Translations under genes and position numbers: made by a program
Source of the DNA: Paenibacillus sp. HW567
Lineage (GTDB): Bacteria > Bacillota > Bacilli > Paenibacillales > Paenibacillaceae
Assembly (NCBI RefSeq): GCF_000374185.1
Contig: NZ_KB910518.1
Coordinates: 4,450,530-4,514,529 of the forward strand
Length of the DNA: 64,000 nt
Direction of reading: 5' to 3'
Shown here: piece by piece, positions 26,124-35,183 of the stretch
Position numbering within the stretch: position 1 is the stretch's first letter
Layout of the letters: each line of letters starts with the position of its first letter
The notes under the pieces: model-generated
What the model saw: the letters and a program-made list of their open reading frames with translations, nothing else
The model's database searches: none
What the model was told of the DNA's origin: nothing

Positions 26124-26767
26124 TGCGTATTCTCCTTTACCTTATCCCCAGTAGTATGTAGCCCTTTATAACGATTCATTGCTATGCTCATCTCTCATCC
26201 CTTCTTACGAAGAACATCATGTCTCTTCATAAGAGGTCATCCCCCCTTTCCCATTCCTCCGCGACCCATCCCGTGTACGAAAAATTGCATCCAATTATAT
26301 GTTTTTGTAAAAGGTGAAACAATTCACATAATAAGGTGAATAAATTCACATAAAAGGATTCAAGTCTGCTAGTGGTAATTTGTGGCTTGATGGTATCAAA
26401 TTTATCCTTACCTTCTCTGTATACAAAATCACATACCCTATAAGAAACATCACTATTCGGCAATTAACACAAAAAATACATTGCTTTTACCTCTCAGATT
26501 CTCCCATTTGCTCCGTCTTATGAAAACAATGTGATATCTTTTACTGCGGTTTTGAACCCCGATGTGATATTTTGAAACGATGTCATGCTTATAGTAAATA
26601 AGCTTTACGATGCCGAACCAGCCGCTAAATTGAATGCCTCTCCTGCCTAATTGCGCGAAAGGGGCACCCGCTTCGGCCCGCAAGCCGCTTAAGCACCACA
26701 CCGGATTTGTTAGAGCAAATTGTAAACGAAAATGCCCACGGCTGGATCTATGCTTTAACCCCGCAGC
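26124..26767. other. 644-bp AT-rich gene-free interval
   Basis: Only short unconvincing ORFs are present, without ribosome binding sites. Besides the tandem Crp/Fnr-type boxes it holds two similar strings, AATGTGATATCTTTT (26528 region) and GATGTGATATTTTGA (26560 region), which look like Crp/Fnr half-sites. It presumably contains the promoter of the flavoprotein gene. Confidence 0.5.
26313..26352 (-). promoter_or_regulatory. Tandem Crp/Fnr-type boxes upstream of the FMN-binding protein
   Basis: GGTGA-N6-TCACA occurs twice (26314-26329 and 26336-26351), with centres 22 bp apart, so on the same helix face. The form matches the Crp/Fnr-family consensus TGTGA-N6-TCACA with one changed base per site. 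The boxes lie ~190 bases upstream of the gene start at 26123, which is far for direct activation unless a long leader exists. Confidence 0.5.
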
Positions 26768-27229
26768 TCACACCGTCAACTGCTTGTATTTGGCCGTCAG
26801 TTCCTCGAACCATTGCTTATCCTGCATGGCAAGCGCGAGATCAATTAATTCAGCAATCTCTTCTTGCTGCAATTCCGGCGTATCATTGAAGCTGACCTCC
26901 GCGGAAGCCACCGCCTCGCCATTCGCCCCGTCCGAGAAATCGTATGAGAATCTAAGCTTGATGTCACTCTCCAAAAACTCATTCCGCAGGAAGTACAGCA
27001 CCTCACACATCAGAACCGGACGCACATGATTATCGAACGAGCATTCCATCACCTTGGCCCAATAATGCTGATTGCTGAGATGCAGCTTATCATTCGTCAA
27101 GAGATATTGCTCCCCCTGAAAATCGTTGACAAATCTCAGTTCAACCGGCTTCATTTTAAAAATACTCGCAATTTGCTTCATGGTGATATTCACGATGTCC
27201 TGTGTATCTAATTTCAACATCTCATCCAC
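26768..27229 (-). CDS. IDEAL-domain-containing protein, otherwise unknown
   Basis: This 153-residue soluble protein ends with IAELIDLALAMQDKQWFEELTAKYKQL, which fits the short IDEAL domain of Firmicutes (seen at the end of YpiB-type proteins): acidic, with LID and the F-x-x-L-T-x-x-Y finish. The first ~115 residues contain no motif I recognise. The start may be at 27229 (AAGGA 9 bases upstream) or 27220 (GGTGG upstream). No operon partner is evident. Confidence 0.75.
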   Translation of the reverse strand: MDEMLKLDTQDIVNITMKQIASIFKMKPVELRFVNDFQGEQYLLTNDKLHLSNQHYWAKVMECSFDNHVRPVLMCEVLYFLRNEFLESDIKLRFSYDFSDGANGEAVASAEVSFNDTPELQQEEIAELIDLALAMQDKQWFEELTAKYKQLTV

Positions 27230-27529
27230 CCCGTTCCTTGTATTTGGGCTTTCTGTAACTTTTCTGCAAAATCATGATATGACAACAATTTAAACTAATT
27301 TAAAATTATTATCGTCCATTCTGTATGGATTGTTAATGCTTTTTGTTAAAATTTAATAAACCATGTTTCTAAATGTGATGAAATGGTTAATTAAATTCCC
27401 GAAATTCAAAAAGACCTCTATTTGAGCTGTTGTCGAGGGATACATCCTCTCCAAAAGCAATAGAGGTCGGGCAAAATTAGCTTATCGAAACGCATCGAAA
27501 CTCTTCTTCATTCATTCCCAAAACGCGCT
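27230..27529. other. 300-bp AT-rich intergenic region
   Basis: This stretch holds the promoter side of the IDEAL-domain gene and, at 27413-27468, the terminator of the purine operon. Nothing else recognisable is seen. Confidence 0.6.
27413..27468 (-). terminator. Intrinsic terminator of the purine catabolic operon
   Basis: Perfect arms GACCTCTATT and AATAGAGGTC enclose a second small hairpin (GAGGGA/TCCTCTC). On the minus strand it is followed by TTTTTG. It lies ~60 bases after the adenine deaminase stop. Confidence 0.75.
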
Positions 27530-29335
27530 TTATACAAAAAGGGACACCAGTTGAATTCCCTCTTCGGGCGAAATGCGCACCAGGCCTTTATCGGATATCC
27601 GCAGTGTAGGGATTACCGCCAAAGCCAGCAGGGACAAGGTCATAAATGCATAATTCAGCGTGCAGCCCGCATCATACAGCGCTGTGCTGATGGCTGCGGA
27701 CTGGGCCGCTGCAATTTCGAACGGCTCAGCGGACATCAGTCCGGCAATCGCCAGCGGGAACAACGTGGTTCCACCGGCTGTAATCACAGCCACGCCTCCC
27801 TGTGCTTGCGCAACCGCTCCGGCTGCTTCGGCCATCAGGGCATCGTCATTGCCGATCACCAATACATTGTGGCTGTCATGGGCAACGGTCATGGCGATCG
27901 CCGCCGGCTCATGGAAGCCGATTCCTGCTACAACACCCACTGATTTGTTTCCAGTCCCTTTATGACGTTCAAATACCGCTATCTTGCATAATCCATTGTC
28001 CACCTGCAGCTTGCCATCCGTTACAGGCAGCTTCATGATCAGCTCCCCGGTCTCCACATGGTTCTCAATTACCTTGATGACCCGGGTGGAGAGACTGCCC
28101 GATTCAATCGGGGCATGGATTACAAAATCCTCCGCCACAGGAAGCTGCGGCAGATGAACAGAGGCCAGCACTTCATCGGGATAGGTATACGCTTGGAGCT
28201 CAGCGGTCATTCTGCCATTCTCGGCCACCACAACACCTGACGCTATAGTCATAACTACATGAACATCCGCCAGATTTCCATCCAGCAAAATAATATCGGC
28301 ACACGAGCCGGGTGTAATTGAGCCGATATCGCGGGCAACCCCGAAGCGCTCAGCGGTATTGATGGTCGCCATCTGGAAGGCGGTAACCGGCTTTACCCCT
28401 TGCGAAATTGCATGGCGCACCACAAAGTCCATATGACCCTCGTCACGGAGCGATTCCGAGCTGCGGTCGTCGGTCACAAGCAGCATCCGGCGCGGGTCCA
28501 GCCCATGCTCCGTATGCGCGGTGATCGTCTTCGCCACATCGTGCCAGGCGGAGCCGCGGCGCATTTTGGCATACATGCCCAGACGGACGCGCTCGATCAC
28601 ATCCTCGGCTGTAACACATTCATGGTCCCCGGTTACGCCCGCAGCCGCATATACCGGAAGCCGCCAGTCACCCGCCGGCCAGGTGAAATGACCATCCACG
28701 TATCGTCCCGCCCGCAGTGTCGCCTGAATCTCGCCGAGCATTTTCTCGTCGCCATAGACTACACCGGGGAAGTTCATCACTTCGCCCAAGGCGATAACAT
28801 CCGCGCCCCAGGTATAGGCTTCCGCCACTTCTTCCGGTCCAATCGAAGCCCCGGTCGTCTCAAATTCCGCACCGGCCGAAGGGACGCAGGAAGCCACCTG
28901 CATGTATGCAGCCAGCGGGGTTCCGCGCATTTCATCCAGCATCAGCCTGATGCCCTTCAGCCCGAAGACGTTAGCGATTTCGTGCGCATCGAAGAAGCCC
29001 CCGGTAGTCCCCAGCGGCAGCACTGCACGGGCAAATTCCGTCACGGTAAGCTGCGTGCTCTCGATATGGCAATGTCCGTCCAGCAGTCCCGGAGCGATAT
29101 ATCTCCCGGCTGCATCAATGACCTGTGTGTGCTGGCCGATCATATGCGAGACGTCTTTGCCAACGTAGGCAATCCGGCCTCCCTGCACCGCGACAGACAT
29201 CCCCTCTAATATTTCGCCGGAGCAGACATTGACCAGCTTGCCTCCAGTGATGACCAAGGTAGCCGGCTTATCGCCACGGGCTGTAGCCACAAGCTCAGGC
29301 ACACAATCCGCGAGCGGTTTTCTTTGATAAGACAT
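27530..29335 (-). CDS. ade: Adenine deaminase
   Basis: This amidohydrolase-fold enzyme converts adenine to hypoxanthine and ammonia. The ~601 residues show metal-site motifs PGLLDGHCHIEST, GTTGGFFDAHEIANV and VTDDRSSESLRDEGHMD, the composite N- and C-terminal beta-sandwich of the AdeC family and a GNDDALMAEA region. ATG 29335 is preceded by GGGGAGGA at good spacing; the ATG at 29344 is too close. It is last in the purine operon and would feed hypoxanthine into oxidative breakdown. Confidence 0.94.
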   Translation of the reverse strand: MSYQRKPLADCVPELVATARGDKPATLVITGGKLVNVCSGEILEGMSVAVQGGRIAYVGKDVSHMIGQHTQVIDAAGRYIAPGLLDGHCHIESTQLTVTEFARAVLPLGTTGGFFDAHEIANVFGLKGIRLMLDEMRGTPLAAYMQVASCVPSAGAEFETTGASIGPEEVAEAYTWGADVIALGEVMNFPGVVYGDEKMLGEIQATLRAGRYVDGHFTWPAGDWRLPVYAAAGVTGDHECVTAEDVIERVRLGMYAKMRRGSAWHDVAKTITAHTEHGLDPRRMLLVTDDRSSESLRDEGHMDFVVRHAISQGVKPVTAFQMATINTAERFGVARDIGSITPGSCADIILLDGNLADVHVVMTIASGVVVAENGRMTAELQAYTYPDEVLASVHLPQLPVAEDFVIHAPIESGSLSTRVIKVIENHVETGELIMKLPVTDGKLQVDNGLCKIAVFERHKGTGNKSVGVVAGIGFHEPAAIAMTVAHDSHNVLVIGNDDALMAEAAGAVAQAQGGVAVITAGGTTLFPLAIAGLMSAEPFEIAAAQSAAISTALYDAGCTLNYAFMTLSLLALAVIPTLRISDKGLVRISPEEGIQLVSLFV

Positions 29336-29375
29336 GACTTCCATTCCTCCCCGCTTAGCTCATAATCAGCCGATA

Positions 29376-30605
29376 TTACACCTTCGGCTCATATACGTCA
29401 AGCGCTGCCTGAACACCAAGCCCGCACGGAACCGGATAGCCGTGGCGCAGCAGCGCGGCCTCCAGGGCTCCAAGCAGACGCAGCACATTATTCTCACGGC
29501 AACTGAAGCCCATCGTGCCAATGCGCCAGATCAGGCCTTTGAGAGGGCCGAAGGAGCTGGCAATCTCAATGCCGAAGCGGCTGAGCAGCATCGCCCGCAC
29601 CGACTCGCCATCCACGCCCTCGGGAATGAGCACACAGGTTACGACAGTCAGCTTGCTCTCAGGATCTCCATACAGCGTGAGGCCCATCGCCGTAAGTCCA
29701 GCCACGAGTGCTTTTTCGTGCAGAGCATGTCTGGCGTACCGCGCCTCAAGCCCCTCCTCCAGCGCCAGACGCAGGCCCTCGCGCAGCGCATAGAGCATGG
29801 AGGTCATCTCTGTATGATGGTTCAGCCGCTGCGGACTCCAATAATCCTGCAGCATGCCGAGGTCGAAGTAATTGCTGCGCACTACCGGCAGCTCGCTGTG
29901 CTGATCGCCGCCGGTACGCAGTCCGCGCTCGACCTGCTTGCGCCTCAGCAGCTTGGCTTCGGCGCGTTCATTGTACGTCACCGGCGCCATGCCTGACGGT
30001 ACTGAGAGGCATTTCTGCGTGCCGCCGATTACGGCGTCCAGCATCCAGGCATCCGTCTCCACCGGCACGCCGCCGATGGTCGCCACTGCATCTACAATCA
30101 GCAGCGCATCATGCTCGCGGCAAGCCCGGCCAATCTCCGCCAGCGGCTGCACACGGCCCGTGGAGGTTTCGCCGTGGACCATTGCTACTACATCGGGCTT
30201 ATAGCTCTCGATAGCCGCAATGACTTCCCCCGGTGTGAATACGCTGCCCCAGGCTTGCTCAAGGGTAAATACCTCAGCGCCGCAGCGTTCAGCAATCTCA
30301 TGCAGCAAATGGCCGAACCGGCCGAAGATCGGAATAAGCACCCGGTCGCCCGGCGCTATAAGACTGGTCATCACCGCTTCGATACCGGAGCGTGAGGTGC
30401 CGTCAACCGGATATGCCCACTTATTGCCGGTAGCGAACAGCTCGCGCAGCATCTCCATCGTTTCATTCATAATATCGGTAAATTCGGGATCGAACTGTCC
30501 CAGTATCGGAAAAGACATCGCCCGCAGCACACGCGGATCGGCCTCCACCGGTCCAGGGGTCATAATGCACCGCAAGGACGGCGACAAATCTTCGTACCGC
30601 TTCAT
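29376..30605 (-). CDS. pucG: (S)-ureidoglycine-glyoxylate aminotransferase
   Basis: This ~409-residue PLP-dependent class V aminotransferase has MTPGPVEADPRVLRAM at the N-terminus, VHGETSTGRVQPL, VDAVATIGGVPV and the PLP lysine in VIGGTQKCLSVPSG. PucG transfers the amino group of ureidoglycine to glyoxylate, giving oxalurate and glycine. Position directly after allantoate amidohydrolase, which makes ureidoglycine, supports this over alanine-glyoxylate aminotransferase. ATG 30605 has GGGAG at suitable spacing. Confidence 0.92.
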   Translation of the reverse strand: MKRYEDLSPSLRCIMTPGPVEADPRVLRAMSFPILGQFDPEFTDIMNETMEMLRELFATGNKWAYPVDGTSRSGIEAVMTSLIAPGDRVLIPIFGRFGHLLHEIAERCGAEVFTLEQAWGSVFTPGEVIAAIESYKPDVVAMVHGETSTGRVQPLAEIGRACREHDALLIVDAVATIGGVPVETDAWMLDAVIGGTQKCLSVPSGMAPVTYNERAEAKLLRRKQVERGLRTGGDQHSELPVVRSNYFDLGMLQDYWSPQRLNHHTEMTSMLYALREGLRLALEEGLEARYARHALHEKALVAGLTAMGLTLYGDPESKLTVVTCVLIPEGVDGESVRAMLLSRFGIEIASSFGPLKGLIWRIGTMGFSCRENNVLRLLGALEAALLRHGYPVPCGLGVQAALDVYEPKV

Positions 30606-30627
30606 GATCATCTCTCCCTCTATATGT

Positions 30628-31893
30628 TCAGCTCTCCTCGTAGGCAAGCTTATATAATAATGCCGTCAAAACATCCAGTCCCGCCGCCAGCTCCTCTGGC
30701 GAAGAATATTCCTCCGGCGAATGGCTGATCCCTGCCCGGCTGGGCACAAAAATCATCGCAGCAGGACATTTCGGCGCGAACAGTTGGGCATCATGCCCCG
30801 CTCCGCTTACCATGCTCCGCCAGGTTTTTCCCTGTTCCAGGCAAATTTGTTCAAGGACTCCGCAGAGTTCCTTGTCCATAGGTGCCGGAGCTGTAGCTAA
30901 CGTCTGTTTAACCTCCAGCGCAAGCCCGCGCCCCGCCGCAATCTCTGCGAACCCGGTCATAATTCCGGTGCAAAAGCTTTCTAGCTGCTCCGCTTCACTA
31001 TGGCGGATATCCAGCGTGAACAACACTTCGCCCGGGATCACATTCGGTGTGCCCGGAATTACCTCAAGCCTGCCAGTTGTCGCTACCAGCGGATCTCCCG
31101 CCTTCACAGCCGACCGCTCCAATGCAAGCAGCATTTCCGCCGCACCGGCAAGGGCATCCCGGCGCAGTCCCATCGGCGTTGTTCCGGCATGATTGGCGGT
31201 TCCGCTGACCTTGACAGTATACCGCCTTTGACCCACGATAGCCTGCACTACCCCGATTTGCTGTGCCGACTGCTCCAGAATAATTCCCTGCTCTATATGA
31301 AGCTCAACATACATGCCGATGTCATTTCTCAAAGAAGTATTCACATTGGCAGCAGCATCAGGCCTATCGCTGCCCAGGCCACAAGCCTGCATCGCCGCCA
31401 TAAGCGTAACGCCCTCAGCATCGGCAACGGATTCCGCGCCGCTTCCGTCATAGAGGCCCGTCACATGGCCCGAGCCCCAGAATGTCAACGGGAAACGGCT
31501 ACCCTCCTCCTCGCAGAAGGCGGCAACCTCCACTGTCCGCAACGGGGGACCGAACGTCTGCTGCAAAGCATGCAGCGCGGTCATGGCGGCAGCTACCCCG
31601 TAAGCTCCGTCATATTTGCCGCCGTTCACAACGGTATCCATATGCGAGCCGGTTAGAATCACTTTATCCCTGTGTAAAGATCCGTTCAGCCGCCCGAACA
31701 CGTTGCCGACAGAATCAGTATAGACCTCCAGCCCGCACCCGGCCATTCTCTCCTGCAGAAATTGCTGCGCCGAGCTCCACTCCGGCGTGTACAGCAGCCG
31801 GGTAACCCCCGGCCCCGGGGCGCTGAATGCCGCCAATTCCTCCAGCAGCGCCAGCATTTCACGGGCCGGGGCCTTTAGAAGCGGCGGGGTCAT
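30628..31893 (-). CDS. pucF: Allantoate amidohydrolase (M20 family)
   Basis: This 421-residue M20 enzyme of the AllC/PucF group hydrolyses allantoate to ureidoglycine, ammonia and CO2. Metal ligands are in GSHMDTVVNGGKYDGAYGV and AAFCEEEGSRF; further motifs are GTANHAGTTPMGLRRDAL, where H and R contact substrate across the dimer, and GAGHDAQLFAPKCPAAMIFVPS. Its start overlaps the allantoinase stop by 4 bases, so the two are translationally coupled. Beta-ureidopropionase is the main alternative, but context decides. Confidence 0.93.
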   Translation of the reverse strand: MTPPLLKAPAREMLALLEELAAFSAPGPGVTRLLYTPEWSSAQQFLQERMAGCGLEVYTDSVGNVFGRLNGSLHRDKVILTGSHMDTVVNGGKYDGAYGVAAAMTALHALQQTFGPPLRTVEVAAFCEEEGSRFPLTFWGSGHVTGLYDGSGAESVADAEGVTLMAAMQACGLGSDRPDAAANVNTSLRNDIGMYVELHIEQGIILEQSAQQIGVVQAIVGQRRYTVKVSGTANHAGTTPMGLRRDALAGAAEMLLALERSAVKAGDPLVATTGRLEVIPGTPNVIPGEVLFTLDIRHSEAEQLESFCTGIMTGFAEIAAGRGLALEVKQTLATAPAPMDKELCGVLEQICLEQGKTWRSMVSGAGHDAQLFAPKCPAAMIFVPSRAGISHSPEEYSSPEELAAGLDVLTALLYKLAYEES

Positions 31894-33284
31894 AGGGCGG
31901 GCTGCTCACGATAAATCCGCAGCCACTCGCCCCCGTCCGCTGAAATCACGCCTTGTTCGGCAGTGTATACTATATTCCCCCGGCAGATCGTAGCCGTTAC
32001 CTTGCAGGATAAGGTCATCCCGACATACGGGCTAATTTTGTGACGGTAGAGCAGATCCTCCGCAGACAATGTATAGTTCGCAGCAGGATTCAGCAGCACC
32101 AAATCGGCATCAAGCCCAAGCGCGATGGAGCCTTTGCGGTGATCCAGCCCGAAACGCCTCGCGGGAAGCTCCGACAGCAGGGCCGAGATTTGCGTAACCG
32201 GCAAACCACGCACATGCACGCCTTCATGGAACATCAGCTCCAGACTGCTCTGCGCCCCGGAAATCCCGCCCCAGGCTTCAAAAAATGACAGGCCCGGGGC
32301 GAGCTTAAGCTCCGGCGGACAGGGGGAATGGTCTGAGGCGATGAGATCAATTTTGCCTTCGGCCAGCACCTTCCACAGCTTCTCCTGTTCCTCCGGGCTA
32401 CGCAGCGGCGGCGCGCATTTGGCGACTGGTCCAAGCTGTTCCATGTTACCCTCATTAAGCATCAGATAATGCGGACAGGTTTCCGCCGTCACATCCAGAC
32501 CGCGCAGCTTGGCTGCATGGATCAGTTCAATCGCGGCGGAGGTGCTGATATGCACGAAATGCAGGCGGCAGCCGGTTCGTTCACTGTACAGCAGCGCCCG
32601 GGCTACGGCCTCCAGCTCCGCCTGCGCCGGACGGGAAGCGGCGAAATCCCGCGCACCCGTCCTGCCGCTGCGGACGGCATCCGCCGCTAATACCGCTGTA
32701 ATCTCCTCGCTCTCCGCATGCAGGGCGAGAATACCGCCGAGCGCGGCGATTTTTTGCATCCCCAGATACAGCGTCTCATCGTCCACTTCCCGGAAGCGAC
32801 CTTCCCCTTCGCCTCCGGGATTGGAGATAAAAGCCTTGAAGCCGGTCACTCCGGCCGCCGCCAGCTCCTCCAAATCCTCCAGATTGCCGGGAACCAGCCC
32901 GCCCCACAGCACATAATCCACTGCCGAGTTCCCCGAGGCGGCTTCTGCCTTCAGCCCAAGCGCAGCCTTGTTCACTGTGGGCGGATTCCCGTTCAGCGGC
33001 ATATCCGCATAACAGGTGCAGCCGCCTGCCGCAAGCGCAGCCGAACCGCTGCGGAAGCCTTCCCAATGGCCGAACGCCGGCTCATTGAAGTGGACATGCA
33101 TATCAATCATGCCGGGCAGCACATATTGCCCTTTGGCATCAATCACTGTGGTCGCCTCACCAGCCGGAAGGTTTTCAGCCAGCGCGGCGATCTTGCCATT
33201 CTTCACTCCAATATCCAGTTTGCGCACTTCACCGGGCAGCACTACATCCCCATTTTTGATGATAAGTTCATATGTTTCCTTCAT
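31890..33284 (-). CDS. pucH: Allantoinase
   Basis: This ~464-residue cyclic amidohydrolase opens allantoin to allantoate. The metal-binding motifs MIDMHVHFNEP and, later, AETCPHYLML and ASDHSPCP are present, and TGFKAFIS carries the lysine usually carboxylated in this family. ATG 33284 is preceded by GGAGGTGA at 7 bases; an in-frame start at 33326 would overlap the hydroxyisourate hydrolase gene. The genes on both sides act just before and after it in the pathway. Confidence 0.93.
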   Translation of the reverse strand: MKETYELIIKNGDVVLPGEVRKLDIGVKNGKIAALAENLPAGEATTVIDAKGQYVLPGMIDMHVHFNEPAFGHWEGFRSGSAALAAGGCTCYADMPLNGNPPTVNKAALGLKAEAASGNSAVDYVLWGGLVPGNLEDLEELAAAGVTGFKAFISNPGGEGEGRFREVDDETLYLGMQKIAALGGILALHAESEEITAVLAADAVRSGRTGARDFAASRPAQAELEAVARALLYSERTGCRLHFVHISTSAAIELIHAAKLRGLDVTAETCPHYLMLNEGNMEQLGPVAKCAPPLRSPEEQEKLWKVLAEGKIDLIASDHSPCPPELKLAPGLSFFEAWGGISGAQSSLELMFHEGVHVRGLPVTQISALLSELPARRFGLDHRKGSIALGLDADLVLLNPAANYTLSAEDLLYRHKISPYVGMTLSCKVTATICRGNIVYTAEQGVISADGGEWLRIYREQPAL

Positions 33285-33322
33285 AAATAGGTCACCTCCG
33301 GTCACTTGTGCTCTTGCTTTGG

Positions 33323-33661
33323 TCAACTGCCCCGGTACGTACTGTATCCCCCTGGAGCTACAAGCAGCGGAATATGGTAATGGTCATCTGAGCTTGTAAT
33401 ATTGAAGCGAATCGGAATTTGTTCGAATACCGGCATGCTGCCGCGAAAATAATCTCCGGCCATGAACAGCAGCTCGTAGCAGCCGGGCACAAGCTCCGGC
33501 CCTTCCAGCAGCGGCGCGTCCAGCCGCCCGTCACTGTTCGTCGAAGCTTCGCACAGCAGCTTGCCTTCCCCGGCCTCAAGGCTCCAGAGCTGCAGCTTCA
33601 TCCCTGCGGCCGGCAGTCCCCGGGACAGGTCAAGCACATGGGTAGTCAGCCGCCCGCTCAT
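33323..33661 (-). CDS. pucM: 5-hydroxyisourate hydrolase (transthyretin-like)
   Basis: This 112-residue protein has the hallmarks of HIU hydrolase: SGRLTTHVLDLSRGLPA at the N-terminus and the diagnostic C-terminal YRGS. It hydrolyses 5-hydroxyisourate, the uricase product, to OHCU. The ATG overlaps the stop of the upstream OHCU decarboxylase gene as ATGA, so the two consecutive enzymes are translationally coupled. It is cytosolic, without a signal peptide. Confidence 0.95.
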   Translation of the reverse strand: MSGRLTTHVLDLSRGLPAAGMKLQLWSLEAGEGKLLCEASTNSDGRLDAPLLEGPELVPGCYELLFMAGDYFRGSMPVFEQIPIRFNITSSDDHYHIPLLVAPGGYSTYRGS

Positions 33662-34188
33662 GCTTCCGCACTCTTTTCAATGATCAGATCATTAAGCCGG
33701 AAGCCGGTGATTGTGCCGATCTCCGCAAGCGCCTGCTCCCATTCGTCCTGTAGCGTACGATTCACACGTTCTTCGATAGCCGCAATAATATCATCCTTGT
33801 TTTTGCCCCGTACAGCCAAGATAAAAGGAAAACCAAATTTCTCTGTATACGCAACGTTCAGCTCCGTCAACCGTGTGAACTCCTCTGGCGTCAGCCGGTC
33901 CAGCCCGGCCCCCTGCTGCTCCACCGCCGACAGCGGACTGACCTGCAGCCTTGTTGCCAAATCGGGGTGTGCTCGCAGCAGTTCTTCAACCCGGCTGTGG
34001 CCGGCACTTCGCGCCGCTTCGAGCATCACGGTATGCAATTGCTGAACAGAATGGAAGGGGAGTTGCCCGTAAGCCATCTCCGCCACCCAAGGGGAATGTT
34101 CAAAGATTCCTCCGAGTTTCGCCACAAATTCATCTCTGCTCATGCTGTTAATCTCTTCAAGGGTCAAAACTGAAGCCGGTGTTGTCAT
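33658..34188 (-). CDS. OHCU decarboxylase
   Basis: This 176-residue all-helical enzyme converts 2-oxo-4-hydroxy-4-carboxy-5-ureidoimidazoline to S-allantoin. LGGIFEHSPWVAEMA contains the expected catalytic histidine, and AHPDLA and FPFILAVRGKNKDDI are family blocks. In B. subtilis this activity is the N-terminal part of bifunctional PucL fused to uricase; here it stands alone with no uricase domain or gene nearby. AGAGGGGAAGAGG precedes the ATG. Confidence 0.92.
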   Translation of the reverse strand: MTTPASVLTLEEINSMSRDEFVAKLGGIFEHSPWVAEMAYGQLPFHSVQQLHTVMLEAARSAGHSRVEELLRAHPDLATRLQVSPLSAVEQQGAGLDRLTPEEFTRLTELNVAYTEKFGFPFILAVRGKNKDDIIAAIEERVNRTLQDEWEQALAEIGTITGFRLNDLIIEKSAEA

Positions 34189-34223
34189 CCTCTTCCCCTC
34201 TTTCTGTCATTCTTTTGAACTCT

Positions 34224-35153
34224 TTAGAACCGCTGCTCGCGGATATAAGGCGTCCCCAGCGCTTCCGGCGTGCCGGAAGGCTTGTTGCGGTTGCGGTAAC
34301 CAAGGTACATGAGCACCAGGATCGTTACAACATACGGAATCATTTTCAGGAAATAAGACGGAATTACACTGCCGAGCAATTGGATGCGGAAGCCCAGCGA
34401 GTCCAGCGCTCCGAAGAAATAGGCGCAGAATAAAGCGCGCAGCGGATTCCATCTGGCGAAAATGACCAGACCGACAGCAATCCAGCCCCGGCCCGCCGTA
34501 AGCCCTTCATTCCAGGTCGGCGCGTAGGCCAGCACCATATCGGCACCTGCAAGACCGATCAATGCAGCACCGGCGGTGACATAGCTGTAGCGGATGAGCT
34601 GCACCCGGATACCCATAACATCGGCTGTGGCCGGACTGTCGCCAACCGCCCGCAAATGCAGGCCCCAGGAGGTATAGTGAATCAGCAAATGCAATACAAG
34701 CACCAGCAGCAGGCTGAACCAGGTCAAATAATCCATTCTGCCAAAAATATCGCCGAGCACCGGGATCGACTTCACCCAGCCCAGATCAAGCTTTGGCGAA
34801 GTGCCCGGCAGCGGAATACCGCTGATCGACTTGCCAAGATATGCGCTGAGGCCGCTGCCGAACAGGGTCATCGCTAGTCCCGACATCGTCTGGTTCGCCC
34901 GCAGTGTGACACAGAGGAAGGAGTGAACCATCCCAAGCACAGCGGTGACGGCAATGGCCGCAAGCAGGGCCAGCAGCAGATTGCCGCTGCGGATGTAGAC
35001 GATACAGGTTGTGACTGCACCCATCAGCATCAGCCCCTCCGAGCCAAGCTGGATAATGCCGGCCCGTTCATTCAATATGCCTCCAAGTGTCGCCAGCAAA
35101 AGCGGCGTTCCGGCGGAAATGGCGGCTATCAATAATTGTGTTGTGAAATCCAT
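34224..35153 (-). CDS. Purine/nucleoside ABC transporter permease (NupQ/BmpC-like)
   Basis: This 309-residue RbsC/BPL-HMT-family membrane protein opens with LLIAAISAGTPLLLATLGGILNERAGIIQLGSEGLMLMGA, the block that distinguishes nucleoside-type permeases, and has about eight hydrophobic segments. GTSPKLDLGWVKSIPVLGDI is an extracellular loop typical of this group. It sits between the first permease and the ureide enzymes, in the same orientation. Confidence 0.92.
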   Translation of the reverse strand: MDFTTQLLIAAISAGTPLLLATLGGILNERAGIIQLGSEGLMLMGAVTTCIVYIRSGNLLLALLAAIAVTAVLGMVHSFLCVTLRANQTMSGLAMTLFGSGLSAYLGKSISGIPLPGTSPKLDLGWVKSIPVLGDIFGRMDYLTWFSLLLVLVLHLLIHYTSWGLHLRAVGDSPATADVMGIRVQLIRYSYVTAGAALIGLAGADMVLAYAPTWNEGLTAGRGWIAVGLVIFARWNPLRALFCAYFFGALDSLGFRIQLLGSVIPSYFLKMIPYVVTILVLMYLGYRNRNKPSGTPEALGTPYIREQRF

Positions 35154-35183
35154 AGGTTTACTCCCTTCTATAAGAGGATGCTG

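Noticed and set aside
26227..26701. Two minus-strand ORFs (78 and 82 codons) in the gap before the FMN-binding protein
   Set aside because: No ribosome binding sites, no recognisable domains, overlap with the candidate regulatory boxes, and composition of non-coding DNA.
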